Source: Paraspadella gotoi
Taxonomy: Eukaryota; Chaetognatha
DNA length: 64,000 bases
Direction of reading: 5' to 3'
NCBI GenBank assembly: GCA_051294375.1
Contig: CM119264.1
Location: 1,347,923 to 1,411,922, forward strand
Below are positions 1 through 10,540 of this stretch, piece by piece. Numbering within the stretch: position 1 is the stretch's first letter; every line of letters begins with the position of its first letter. The notes beneath the pieces were generated by a model that was not told the DNA's origin, ran no database searches, and was given only the letters and a program-made list of their open reading frames with translations. The translations under genes were made by a program, and so were the position numbers.

Positions 1-240
1 TAAAGTAATCACAATGCCAAAATTTCATATGAGAATAACCGCCTTACCGTTTGCAGGCTGCAACTTCTTCAAATAGGGTTTTCTTTTATTTATTATAGCT
101 CACCAATAAAAATCGAAAAAAGCGATAACGCCTTTGAAAAAATAGTTAAAGTGAATACATTTCGGGAATCGTCAGGAGCTCTCCTTTCGAAATCAGCTCA
201 GGTTTTAGCCCGTACATTATAATTTGAATGATGTGATCCC
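1..240. other. Unique AT-rich sequence, no gene seen
   Basis: No repeat, RNA gene or convincing reading frame is visible. It leads into a GA-rich block. Confidence 0.5.
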
Positions 241-351
241 GGACCGTTAAGAGGAGAGAGAAGAGAGATTGAGAGAGAGAGAGAGAGAGCAGAAGAGGCG
301 AGCCGTCCGTTAGAGAGATGGAGATGAGAAAGAGAAGATGAAGAGGAGGCT

Positions 352-436
352 CATGCATTTAATTGAAACGCGAGTTGAAAAAGTCAAAGCAGAAGTAATT
401 AACGAAAAACACTACTAAACGCCAAACAAGGATTAC

Positions 437-472
<36 letters not shown>

Positions 473-835
473 NNNNNNNNNNNNNNNNNNNNNNNNNCTG
501 ATAGAGAGATACTGAGAGAGAGAGAGGAGAGAGGGAGAAGAGAGAGAGAGGAGGGTTGGAGACGACCCGGAGAGAGCAGAGAGATGAGAGAGAGAGGCTT
601 GCATTTATGGAAACGCGAGTTTTGAAAAAGTCACAAGCAGAAGTAATTAACGAAAAACACTACTAAACGCCAAAACAAGGATTACTTTAAGAGAGAGAGA
701 GACGATGAGAGAGAGAGAGATGATCGAGAGAGATGGAGTAGCTTGGCATTTATGAAACGCGAGTTTGAAAAAGTCAAAGCAGAAGATAGAATTAATCGAA
801 AACACTTATTAACGGCCAAACAAGGATTACGTTTA
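352..835 (+). repeat. Three tandem copies of a ~90-bp module separated by GA tracts
   Basis: A module containing AAACGCGAGTT, AAGTCAAAGCAGAAG and CCAAACAAGGATTAC occurs at about 352-441, 597-690 and 741-835. Each copy runs into a GA dinucleotide tract. A 25-N gap sits at 473-497. Copies 2 and 3 carry extra single-base insertions relative to copy 1, so they may be one locus re-entered from noisy reads and not a true triplication. Confidence 0.75.
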
Positions 836-1098
836 GAGGAGAGAGATGAGGAGAGGAGAGGAAGAGCAGAGAAGGAGAGGAGAAGAGACGGATGAGAGAG
901 AGAGAAGAGATGGAGCAGAGCATAGAGAGAGAAGAGAGCAAAACAAGGAAAAGGTTAGAGCGTTGGTAAAGTGAAGGGTGAGTAAAAGCAGTAAAAATCA
1001 GATGATCTTTCAAGTTCTATGAGTGAAGACGGAGAGAAAAAAAGGAGAGAGGAGTTTAGCATATCTGAAAAAATCGGTCGAAAATGCGATGAACAAGC
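836..1098. repeat. Degenerate GA-rich sequence
   Basis: Interrupted (GA)n with scattered non-purines, followed by about 100 bp of unremarkable sequence. No gene is seen. Confidence 0.6.
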
Positions 1099-1295
1099 TT
1101 CTTTAACCCTGTGACCCAATATTTTCCAAGAACGCCTTGATTTCTTTTCAAATTTGACAAACTAAGTCAAAGTTAAGAGTTAAAATCTACTACTCTTTAA
1201 CGAAGCTTTTAACCTGTACCCTATTTTCCAAGAACGCCTGATTTCTTTTCAAATTTGACAAACTAAGTCAAAGTTAAGAGTTAAAGTTGGAGAGT
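1099..1295 (+). repeat. Tandem duplication of a transposon 5' end (~95 bp x2)
   Basis: Two adjacent copies (about 1099-1204 and 1205-1295) share TATTTTCCAAGAACGCCT, then TTTCTTTTCAAATTTGACAA and AAGTCAAAGTTAAGAGTTAA. TTTTCCAAGAACGCC is the terminal motif of the dispersed inverted-repeat family seen elsewhere (5211, 23690, 29517, 42946, 58283). The start of the element at 1205-2287 appears doubled. Confidence 0.7.
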
Positions 1296-1379
1296 AGGGT
1301 TAAAGATTCTATTAAGGATTAAGGAAGTGAAAAAGCTTTGGGGTAAGGTTAAGGATTAGATTTAGGGATTATAGTTAGT

Positions 1380-1560
1380 GATTAGAGTTGAAGATTAGAG
1401 TTAGGGTTTAGAGTTAGGGATTAGAGTTAGGGATTAGAGTTAGGGATTACAGTTAGGCATTAGAGTTAGGAAATAGAGTTCGGGATTAGAGTTAGAGATT
1501 AGAGTTAAGGGTTCAAGATTAGTATTTAAGATTTATTTAAAGTCCAGGTTTGGGATTATT
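1380..1560 (+). repeat. ~13-bp TTAGGG-like interstitial array
   Basis: About a dozen degenerate repeats of GATTAGAGTTAGG/GATTAGGG type. They resemble telomeric TTAGGG but are interspersed with TTAGAG and are internal to a transposon-like element, so this is not a telomere. Confidence 0.75.
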
Positions 1561-1614
1561 AATTAGGGTTGGGGATTAGCCTAAGAGTTTAACAAGGAAC
1601 GGTTATATCAAGGT

Positions 1615-2201
1615 GTTGCGCCGCATTACTTTACTTTTTACTTTTATATCCTTTGTATTTTGCTGTATATAAGACGCGCTCTGTATTGGAATTACATCTT
1701 TAATTCCTAAAAACAAAAGGCGGCGCAAGCCGTCGTTTAAATTTGAGGTTTTTTCCTGTTTTAACAAATGAGCAACAAAGTATAAGTAAGTTTCCTTTGT
1801 AAAAATTGTTGTTCTGTTCTAAAACTTAAGATTAAACTCTGTTTTCTTTGTATAGGATACTGTTTGTATTTGAAAAGAGTTATGAAAATATTAAATTACA
1901 GACTACAGTAAAAGATACGGATTTAGAAATGGATTGAAAATTCCTTTTCACCTGTTCGGTGCCGTAATACTTTGACTAAAATTGTTTCCGATGATAACTA
2001 TTGTTCTCGTTATGCTGTGATTAATTGTAAACCTGTCTGTGATTATTTGTAACTGCGACCCATGGCCTACCCCTGGCCCGTCCTTCTTGAATAAATCTAA
2101 TCTAATCTAATGAGCGTTTTCAACGTTAGTGGGACAGACCAATGGACTGACATACCGACAGACAGACATGCCGACTGAAAAGTGAGTACTCGCGGCGCAA
2201 C
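1615..2201 (-). mobile_element. HINE/pearl-like non-autonomous rolling-circle element
   Basis: The ends are perfect 10-bp inverted repeats, GTTGCGCCGC (1615-1624) and GCGGCGCAAC (2192-2201). Read on the minus strand, the terminus is followed by GAGTACTC, a tract of GTCY-type tetranucleotides (about 2130-2185) and GTCCCACTAACGTTGAAAA. The same order and both termini occur at 59284-59663. Terminal inverted repeats plus a GTCY microsatellite are hallmarks of bivalve pearl elements and Helentron-associated HINEs; membership is inferred. It is nested in the TTAGGG-core element. An internal TCTAATCTAATCTAAT at 2096-2111 resembles a retroposon tail. Confidence 0.65.
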
Positions 2202-2287
2202 TAAAAATATATTTAAATTAAATGTTAAGGTTCAAATGTATTTGCGGGTTAAAGAAACAAGAATGAGACGCTCTTGGTAAAAAGAGC

Positions 2288-2510
2288 TGAAAATTTAAAG
2301 AGGAAAATATGTGAGTTTTTTTTGAATGATTTTATGTCTTGTTATAAGAGCACCTTTTAATATTTATTTGCCTTGTTTTTCATGTCTAGTATTATGTTTC
2401 TTTTATTATATATTTAATTTATAAAATGGCCAATTCAAATTGGTTGATTGATCATTAAAGTTGAGTGATTGATTATTTTGAAAATAAGATACCTAACTTT
2501 AACAGACAAT
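2288..2510. other. AT-rich unique spacer
   Basis: AT-rich sequence with no repeat unit, RNA or coding signal recognised. Confidence 0.5.
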
Positions 2511-2511
2511 A

Positions 2512-2552
2512 GAGAAAGATAGAAAAGAGAAAGAGAGACAGAGAGAGAGACT

Positions 2553-2622
<70 letters not shown>

Positions 2623-2680
2623 CAATCAGAGACAGATAGACAGAGAGACAGACGGACCGAGAAGCGCCTCATTAACGTCG
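2512..2680 (+). repeat. (GA)n microsatellite with GACA flanks
   Basis: A nearly pure GA run covers about 2560-2619 and is flanked by GAGACAGA and CAGACAGA variants. Confidence 0.9.
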
Positions 2681-2755
2681 CAGAAGAGAAATAAGCAAAA
2701 ATCTTCAAAAATCTATTTTAAGAATCATTTTCTTTTTTCTCTTGATTTCAAAACA

Positions 2756-2814
2756 ATGTCTCTCTCTCTCTCTTTCTCTCTGGAGAGAGAGAGCAGAGGA
2801 AACGTTGAACCCTT

Positions 2815-2880
<66 letters not shown>

Positions 2881-2935
2881 CCTAACTCTCTCTCCTCATC
2901 CCTCTCTCTCTCACTCTTGTTTTTTATCTGTTTTT
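2756..2935 (+). repeat. (CT)n microsatellite
   Basis: CT runs cover about 2756-2780 and 2815-2925, with a short GA segment between them. Confidence 0.9.
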
Positions 2936-3047
2936 CGACCCTCTTTTATTTCTTGCTTTCTCTTTTCCCCGTCGTCTGACCTTTGACCTCGTCTGGCGGA
3001 TAACCTTTCCCTTCGACGTCGCCAATGAATTCCGTTTCCCCTTTGAT

Positions 3048-3219
3048 AGGAAAAAAAAGGAAATATAAGAAAGAAAATACAAGAAAAGAATATAAGAAAG
3101 AAATAAAAAGATGGGAAATATAAGTAAGAAAATATAAGAAAAAATATAAAAAGAAATTAAAAGAAAGAAAGAAAGAAAGAAAGAACGAAAGAAAGAAGAA
3201 AGAAAGAAAGAAGAAGACC

Positions 3220-3251
<32 letters not shown>

Positions 3252-3420
3252 AAAGAGAAAGAAGAAAGAAAATTAAAAAAAAATATAAGTAAGAATTAAA
3301 AAGAGGGTAAGTATAAGAAAGAAAATAGAAGAAATAAATATAATGAAGAAATAAAAAGAGGGAAAATATAAGAAAGAAATAAAAAGAGGAAAAATATTAA
3401 AAAAATACAAGAAAATCATC
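3048..3420 (+). repeat. (GAAA)n / AATATAAGAAAG purine-rich array
   Basis: Degenerate GAAA tetranucleotides (purest at about 3160-3260) are mixed with AATATAAGAAAGAAA units. Long frames here are low-complexity (FFLSFF) and not genes. Confidence 0.85.
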
Positions 3421-3579
3421 ATCATTATCATTATCATCATCATCATCATCATCGTCATCCTCCACCCTTCTCGGATCAGCGTCAACTTTGTCATTGTCAT
3501 AATCATCATCATCATCAATATCATCATCATCATCATCATCCCCCACTCTTCTCGGATTGGCGTCAACTTTGTCATTGTT

Positions 3580-3639
<60 letters not shown>

Positions 3640-3700
3640 TTCATCATCATCATCCCCCACCCTTCCCAGATCGGCGTCAACTTCGTCATTACCATTCCCG
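3420..3700 (+). repeat. (ATC)n microsatellite with three interspersed 40-bp modules
   Basis: ATC/TCA trinucleotide tracts alternate with three copies (about 3461, 3542, 3654) of a block containing CCCACCCTTCTCGGATC followed by GCGTCAACTTTGTCATT. On the minus strand one frame stays open through all three and would give aspartate runs separated by NDKVDADPRRVG-like blocks. It lacks an ATG and is closed upstream by TGA. Confidence 0.85.
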
Positions 3701-3834
3701 CCAAATTCCGCTCAGTCTTTCATCTTTTCATCTGAACTCGCGTCTTGTCACAAACTCATCATTCAAACTTCGCCTTCAAATCTATAACCCATCCATTCCT
3801 CGCCCCGAGGGGGGAAGAATAGGATCAGTAAGTG

Positions 3835-3871
3835 AGTCTGTCTGTCTGTCTGTCTCTCTGTCTGTCTGTCT
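3835..3871 (+). repeat. (TGTC)n tetranucleotide microsatellite
   Basis: About nine units of TGTC with one CTCT interruption, followed by T-rich (TTTC)n at 3935-3965. Confidence 0.9.
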
Positions 3872-4109
3872 TTTAACTTCTGTATCTTCGACTTCCTTTA
3901 TTCTTTTCTCATCTTTTGTTTTCTTTCTTGTTTTCGTTCTTTTTTTTTTCTTTCTTTCTTTCTTTCGGTTTTTTTCTCTCTCTTTCTGATCCTATGTGTC
4001 TAATAGACACTGTCTATGTATGTCAGTATGTCTATGCGTCTGTTTCTTTGTAATATGTATGGTTTGTTTTTTATCTTTTCTTTCTATCTTTCTCTCAGTT
4101 TATCTTCTT

Positions 4110-4116
4110 GCTTAGT

Positions 4117-4165
<49 letters not shown>

Positions 4166-4480
4166 ATCTCTCTCTCTCTCTCTCGTTCCACTGAGGGGTT
4201 CTTCCCATTTCTTCTTCCCAGGAACCACATGCATATTCATTATAATTTGCTGATGTCGATAAGAAAAATCCCAAAGAGAAATTTCTATGGCTGAGACGCG
4301 AGCTTCCTTAGTCATTCTCCTTTATTTTCATCCGATTGACGCAGGAGAGAGATATATCGACGAGCAGAGACGAGAGAGAGATGGAGATGAGAGAGGAGAG
4401 ATGAGAGATGGAGATGCGAGAGACGAAAGAGAGAGGACGGAGATGAGGACAAAGTGTGAGATTGTTCTGGCCGTTAAGAC
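4110..4480. repeat. (CT)n followed by GA-rich interrupted tract
   Basis: (CT)n occupies 4115-4185. About 155 bp of ordinary sequence follows, then a purine tract of GAGA/GAGATGGAGATG units at 4345-4450. Confidence 0.8.
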
Positions 4481-4834
4481 AAAAAGGGACAGTTGGGGGG
4501 CGAAAATGTTTTGAGGAAAACAGAGAAAGAAAAAAATGGAAACGGAGAAATTTCGCATCGAATTCTATTTTTAGATTTTTTTTTCTTTTTTTCTTGAAGA
4601 CGAAATTTATTTAAAAATAAAAAAAAAATAATAGAAAGAAGAAAGTAAATTAAACTTAAGAAACAATGGATGGAGTTGAGGTCGAGTGAACCGCTATTGA
4701 TTTCAGAAAATCAGTTTCTGGACAAATTATATTTTTTTATAAACAGTTGATATATTATATACTTTATTAGAATATTATATGTATAATTGTATATTATATT
4801 ATTTGGAAAAGTGCAATGTATTTGTTGTCGGCTT

Positions 4835-5016
4835 TGATCCATTAGTGCTCTGGTGCAATCCATCTGTTGTAAGGTGCAATCTCTCTCTGTCATCAGATGC
4901 AATCTATCTGTCATCAGATGCAATTCATCTGTCGTCAGATGCAATCTATTTGTCATCAGATGCAATTCATCTGTCGTCAGATGCAATTCATCTGTCGTCA
5001 GATGCAATCAATCAGA
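4835..5016 (+). repeat. 21-bp minisatellite, about 8 copies
   Basis: The unit is GCAATTCATCTGTCGTCAGA plus T. The last five units are nearly identical and the first two or three are diverged (e.g. GTTGTAAGG variants). Because 21 is a multiple of three, all frames remain open and give spurious short ORFs. Confidence 0.9.
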
Positions 5017-5210
5017 TGCCTTCATCTTGTTTCGACTTAATTTTCACAGAATCGAATTCGGTGCTTTTAACCGAAACCAAATTAACTTTCCTTAATTTCT
5101 CTCTTGTTTTTTGGGTTTTTTTAATTTAATTTGTTTTTTCTGTTTCTTTTTTTAATTTTTTTTTGCTCTCAATTATTTAAGTTTTCTTTTTTTTTCTTTG
5201 TCATAATTTA

Positions 5211-5364
5211 GGCTCTCTTTTTCCAGAACGCCTCATTTATGTTCCTTTATTCCGAAATTTAATTTTAAACTTAATATTTAACCTAAATATGTTTAGTTTT
5301 TTTTCTTTTTACTTTTTTATTCCACAAAGTTAAGAAAAAAATGGAGCGTTTTTTGGAAAATTTT
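5211..5364 (+). mobile_element. Short TIR element (MITE-like, ~150 bp)
   Basis: The left end is GGCTCTCTTTTTCCAGAACG. The right end, ATGGAGCGTTTTTTGGAAAA, is the approximate inverted complement. The small contig at 12449-12466 carries the more complete right terminus, continuing into AATAAGGCT. The interior has TTTAACCTAAATATG, shared with copies at 23690 and 58152. No coding capacity. Confidence 0.65.
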
Positions 5365-5417
5365 TTCTTTTTAATTAATCGTTGTTTCGATCAGGTTGTG
5401 GAGTGGCCCTTTTTTTC

Positions 5418-5592
5418 TCCAGCTCCAGCTCCAAAACTCCAGCTCCGGCCAAAAAAATATTTTCAGCTCCAGCTCCAACTCCGGCTCCATCCTTAAATTT
5501 TTTTCCAGCTCCGACTCCAGCTTCCAGCTCCACTATAAAATTTTGGAGACAGCTCCAGCTCCCGCTCCGGCTACCCAGCTCCGACCTTTTAA
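5418..5592 (+). repeat. AGCTCC-rich minisatellite
   Basis: About 20 hexamers of AGCTCC/GGCTCC/AACTCC type interrupted by short A- or T-rich pieces. A related array lies at 10308-10530. Confidence 0.85.
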
Positions 5593-7227
5593 AGTTTAAT
5601 GATTATGTTGCTTATATCTAAATTAGACCTAATTTTATTATTTAACTTATTATATAACTTATCTATTTGCTTATATTTAAATAAATAATTAATTTTAATT
5701 AATTCTGTATGAAATATTGAATAATTCATTTATTAATAATAATTATGTATTTTTTAATATTTAATGTATTGAGAACAAGATTTGTACTTAAATGTAGACA
5801 TTATTTATCAGGATTTTACTATCTAGTTTTAAGGCTCAGTATTTCATGAGTTATGCTGCATTGAATTCTGTGTGTCATGTTGATCACCTTTTTAAGTTGA
5901 TCATGAAAAGTAGGATACTTATGCACCGTTTAAGGTCTTTACCTCTTAACCATTACCTTACCAACTACCCACACATCGACCGACATTAAAAGGCGGCTAA
6001 CAGTTAGTAAGAGGTAAGGTCTCACTCCCAACCCGCAAGAACAAGGACATAGCTTTAGCCCGCCTTGCTCTTAAGGCCTAAGAAGAGGGCAGCCGGCAGA
6101 ATAATCAGGTCAGATGAAGTACCCTACGGCATTTTCCAGAGGATCCTCTTGCCCGACCCTCTATCGATACGAGTCCATAAAGCTGGGAACTCAAAGATTC
6201 CACTAAAGACCCTTACACTGGAATGCCAATGAAGCTCGGTTCACCATCGTCACTGCTTTCCTTTGTCCAGAACGTCGTCGTGCCGCTCTTCTGTCCCAGA
6301 AAGCGGATCGTGGTGGGCCAAGCGTCTTTGCTTCTCTGTATTTTTTTTGACTAACCTTTCTTGCTTCTTTAATGTAGTCCTACACTTCGTCTTATCTTTC
6401 TACAATTTATTATTCTAAAATGATTAAGTTTTGCAGAACTTAAATGTTAATATATATATAACTTATCTGCAACTCATTGCTTTCTCTTCAATATCCCTCC
6501 ACTTTAAGACTATATCTTAACCTGTCTTTGAACTCCCACTGTTCCAGTTATTTGCCCTGGTGACTCTCTCTTTTTTTTGATGCACACTGGCCATACCTGC
6601 TATCGGCTCTCTCTCCTTTGCCCACGTTCAACACAAACCCCGGTCCAATCACCTTATAAACTGTTGTGCCCCACCGACAACTGCACTCATTTTCTCCTAC
6701 CGCACATTGATATGCATTCCATACATTTTTTGCTGGCTATGAACGACTTACATCTAAAGTTTACAATAAGTTTTTCCTTTTAAAGATAAAATATGTTCAT
6801 AAACAAAAACAGATCCCGGTGCAGCATTCCACAAAGGTTTTGCGCTCACCCACCCATGACTTTTCTTTTTATGGTATTCCATCATGATTCACATGATTAG
6901 CAAAATTATTTTAAAAAAAAGCTGTTCCTCGTTAATGGCGCCTCTCTCACTACTGTTGGCAAAGTTTTCATTACCAAACAACCAGACAGTTACAAGTAAC
7001 ATATACTGAGTTCGGGGTTCCAGCCTACACTTATATGACAGTATGTGTCAACTGAACTTACACAAAGTTATGAAACTACATGCAGCCAAGACGCGGCGCA
7101 GCCACATTAAGTAACTCGACCTTCTACCCAAGTACTGCAAGTATTACCTAAATAACTTCTTAGCCCGGTACTGTATTTATGGCATGGCAATACTAGTTTA
7201 TAGTATTATTCTTTATAAACCAATAAA
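5593..7227. other. Unique sequence, no gene recognised
   Basis: AT-rich to 5860, then more balanced sequence (5860-6340) with no frame over about 60 codons, then AT-rich sequence. No RNA fold, repeat or conserved domain was recognised. Single-base repeats such as GGGTCAAG are frequent, as expected of uncorrected long-read sequence. Confidence 0.4.
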
Positions 7228-7560
7228 TTTTCTTTAATGTTTTATTAATGACTTTTCAGACTTTTTCTCGGTTATAAAAATTAGACCAAAAAATATAAAA
7301 GCTTTCATAAATGTTTTTGTCATTCCAGTGTTCAAAATTGGAAAAAAAAAGGGTCAAGAATTCTCACTTTTTTTAACTCTTCTTTGGAAGTAGTAACTAA
7401 CAGTGCGGTTCCCATGGGTACTTGGTTTAACTTTTTCTTTACATATCTGTTGCGGATACTTTGTTGATTACTATCGTATTTTCTGCAGATAACCAATGTC
7501 CAAAGCATAAAGTCTTACCGATTTATGACACTATTTTTCCAGAATTCAATTTAATGCAAT
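7228..7560 (+). repeat. Noisy copy of the segment at 12169-12438
   Basis: Shared landmarks in order are TTAGACCAAAAAATATAAAA, CATAAATGTTTTTGT, GTCAAAATTGGAAAAAA, AAGTAGTAACTA and TTTATGACACTATTTTTC. Differences are mostly single-base insertions in this copy. Confidence 0.85.
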
Positions 7561-8190
7561 TTTCTCTTTGCAGACACCTCTCCAATTTATGAGTCATCAT
7601 TTTTCTTCACTTTTTTTAATTTAGCATAAAGTTTTGTGACTTTAAAAATAAAATTTATTTTTGACCAAAAAATTTCATGTAAAAAAATTTTGAATAAGAT
7701 ATAAATATTTTAGAATTTACATTTGTATAAAAAGTGTATAAATAAAAAGAAATAAACAAATATTTGAAAAGACCCAACTATTAAAAATTTTATCGAAAAT
7801 ATGCTAATTTTAATTTTGCATAATTTTAAATTTCTATTGTTGCAAGTTTAACAGTGAGCCGACATCTTGAATTCATTTAGCCAGGACAAAAAATGTGTTG
7901 CATTTATTCAAACAAATATATTAACATCCAATTTCAAAACAAGTCAATAGGAACAAGGTAAGGTAAATAAATTTTATAAAATAGATGATTTATCTGCATT
8001 ATACAAAGCCTTCTCTGGAGCTAAAAGAATATAAAGTTGTTTTACTGTTCTGCCAATTTACAAGAAAAGATTTAAAAGACAACATATTATAATCAATATT
8101 AAAAAAATATTGAATAAATAAGAAAAAATATATAATTTAAACTTTTTTTTAAAAAAATATCAGTTGGGAAAATATTCTTTAGCCAATGCT
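7561..8190. other. AT-rich unique sequence
   Basis: Very AT-rich with long A and T homopolymers. No gene or repeat unit was recognised. Confidence 0.5.
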
Positions 8191-8374
8191 TTATGTAATA
8201 ACTACAGGAAGTTTTGCCTTTCGGTTCAATCTTTTTTTTAAAATTTGGTATCCTATAAAATGGTTCCCATACCTAAACCCAAGTGGTTTGGCGCTTGAGC
8301 TGAACCCGATTGATTGGACGTGAGGGATCCCCGAGCCAAAACATTCACTCAGGTTCCGTTTCAAGCGCCTGGAA

Positions 8375-8403
8375 GCTATCTGACAACGCACTGGTTATTT
8401 ATA
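8375..8403 (-). promoter_or_regulatory. TATA-like element with nearby TCAGAT initiator-like site
   Basis: On the minus strand TATAAATA (8403 to 8396) is followed about 22 bp later by TCAGAT, just outside the GC-rich island. The spacing is slightly short for a TATA/Inr pair. The downstream minus-strand frame (8391-8191) has no ATG. It could be the promoter of an old retroelement; weak evidence. Confidence 0.18.
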
Positions 8404-8414
8404 GAGCGGAGAGA

Positions 8415-8830
8415 GGGTGATAGGAGGCCGTGGCGACGTTGTGGGGCATGAGGAGTTTTGTCGTAGCGTACACCCATTGTGGCCTAGGCGTTTTGGTTTC
8501 GTAATGTACCCAAGTGGCAGTCGGGCATATTGCGGTTGTCATAGGCGCGCGCTACCCTTGCAAAAGGTTGCGTGTTGCATAGTAGGGATCGACAACTCTT
8601 TGACTTCCGTCGCAACAGGGCGTGACCCGTGCATAGCCAACTTGGCGATGGGCAGTTCTGCCCAGCTGTGGCTTTTGTGGTGGGCTTAGCCCGCTATGCG
8701 CCATCCCAGGTGACGCGTCCGAGTCACTGGGGCGGTTACCGTTAGGACGGTCTCGCTTTTGCCAACCCCGCAGGGCAGGAAGTCGTTTAGAGGACATGGT
8801 TATGGAACTCTACGCCTGGGGCTTGGTGTC
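8415..8830. other. GC-rich island, function unknown
   Basis: About 400 bp markedly richer in G+C and CpG than the surrounding AT-rich sequence. Frames of 80-90 codons are open on both strands, but none resembles a known protein and the translations look random. It could be part of a decayed retroelement or a CpG island. Confidence 0.4.
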
Positions 8831-10300
8831 GGTCCAGCTTCCCCCTTCTCGAGCCAGATGGATTTGGCAACTGAAGGATGACGGAAGGCGTGAGTCGCGA
8901 TGTGAATAATAACCGCCACCAACTACATATATCTTTATTAGATGAAATACCAATTTGCCTATACTGTTATGCTTAAAGATTTTTGAAAATGCCATTGATT
9001 TTTCTTTAAATTACATATACACAAATAAAGCACGCAAAAAAAAATTATTGTTAACTCGCTTAATCTTTTCATCACTCCACACACTACTATACCAATGATC
9101 CTAAAAAAACATTCAAGTTTCACCTTGACACTATAAAAATTAATTTCACTGTCCCTCTTCCTACAGGGCCATTTTAAATGAGTCCCCACCCAGGGTGCCG
9201 TAATGACAATTTAACGATGTCCGCTTGACCTTATAAAAAAATTCAAATACACTACCAGCACGGAGAATGACAATAAATTAATGAAACATGTCGCTAATAA
9301 TGATGACGTGAGCCCAATTAAAAAATGTTATTGCTATTTGCTATATTACGAAACATGCATATAGCACAAAAAAAACATATTCAAACTGATGTTGACCGGC
9401 TGATGCCAACAAAAATAAACCCAAACCAACATTTTAATACCAGTACTGAAAAGACATTACTAACATTAACTAAACATTAAATGACCACTTATGAACTTAA
9501 AAGTTACAAATGATTTAAAAAAATGTTTAAAGTCATGACTTTGATATAATTGGACTTTGGTGCTAAAATGCTCCTAAAGTAAAAAAACGTAAATAACCAG
9601 ATCACCACATGACAATAAAACCATGACATAAGATTTGCACGTTAAAGTTAATAGAACTGAAAGTGTCATGAAATTTAAAAGGTAAACTCAAAAGTTTAAG
9701 CGAATATAATTATAAAATAACTAAAAAGGTGTAATAAATACAGTTGCTATAATCAAAAGTAATATAATTTAGATAAATAACCTTAAAATGATGCACTTGT
9801 CGTAAAATACGGTTAATGTTAAATGTAAGGTAGCAGTTTAAGCGTCTGTAAGGTTCGGCCCTAAGTATTATAATAATAATAATAATAAACGAACGGTAAT
9901 AGAGCAATTTGAACGTAATATGTTATGCCTTACACTTAAAGACTTTTCCTTTTTTTAATGTTACGAACATTTTGGGACTTAACATAAGTTTATATTTCTG
10001 TCCACCAAAGTTTAAATTCTATCATTCATTTTACGTATACCTTTATTTACAGTAGTATATAATCTTAAATTGTTGTTCACTATGAAGCAATTCATGCTTA
10101 ATTTTAAGGAAAACAATATCTTACCAAGTCGACGACTTAACATTTAAGATTATGCAAAATTTGCAAATTATAATTATTGGATTTGATTTAAATCTATACT
10201 GAACAAAACAAGACGACCAACGTTTTAATCAAAGCTTTTTTCCTCTTGAAAAAATTAATATTATTTTCATCTCTTTATAAATTTTATCATTTTCCATAAT
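8831..10300. other. AT-rich unique sequence with a short (AAT)n
   Basis: AT-rich and without a usable reading frame. A short TAATAATAATAATAATAA tract lies at about 9869-9888. No other structure is seen. Confidence 0.45.
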
Positions 10301-10307
10301 AATTTCC

Positions 10308-10530
10308 TGTGTGGAGCTGGGAGTTGGGACCTTTTTTTGCCCCGCCTGCCTCGTGTGACTCCTCAGTCGCAGCTCGGCCAGATAAAATCTCAGCTCCAGC
10401 CTCCAGCTCCCGCCTCCCCGGTAAGAAAATAAATTCAAAGCTCCAGCTCCAGCATGCCCAGCTCCGGCCAACATATGCCAGCTGCCGGGCAGCTCCGACT
10501 CCAGCCTCCAGTCTCCAGCCTCCACATTCC
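10308..10530 (+). repeat. AGCTCC/CAGCCTCC-rich minisatellite
   Basis: Degenerate CAGCTCC and CAGCCTCC units, in the same orientation as the array at 5418-5592. It lies at the right boundary of the 5.1-kb segment absent from 12499-12505. Confidence 0.8.
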
Positions 10531-10540
10531 CCTGGTTCCG

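Larger units (their letters stand above)
1205..2287 (+). mobile_element. TIR element with TTAGGG-like core, interrupted by a second element
   Basis: The left end reads TTTTCCAAGAACGCCTGATT. The right end reads GAGACGCTCTTGGTAAAAAG, which is its approximate inverted complement. Between them lies a degenerate array of GATTAGAGTTAGG units (about 1380-1560) and a separate HINE-like element at 1615-2201. No transposase frame is present, so it is non-autonomous. The assignment rests on the ends matching other copies in this window; no clear target-site duplication was found. Confidence 0.55.
5392..10535 (+). mobile_element. ~5.14-kb segment absent from the partner copy; possible insertion
   Basis: The flanks TTTCGAT (5385-5391) and TTCCGAT (10536-10542) meet without this segment at 12499-12505, where the sequence reads GTTTCGATTGTTTTCC continuously. 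The segment starts and ends in AGCTCC-rich sequence in direct orientation (5400-5592 and 10308-10530), each introduced by GTGGAG and a run of T. This resembles a target-duplicated insertion with terminal direct repeats. The interior has no reverse transcriptase, integrase or transposase that I can recognise. A chimeric read or misassembly is an alternative. Confidence 0.3.

Noticed and set aside
5860-6340. Possible structural RNA or retroelement fragment
   Set aside because: Balanced composition drew attention, but no conserved motif, stable hairpin set or reading frame was found by eye.
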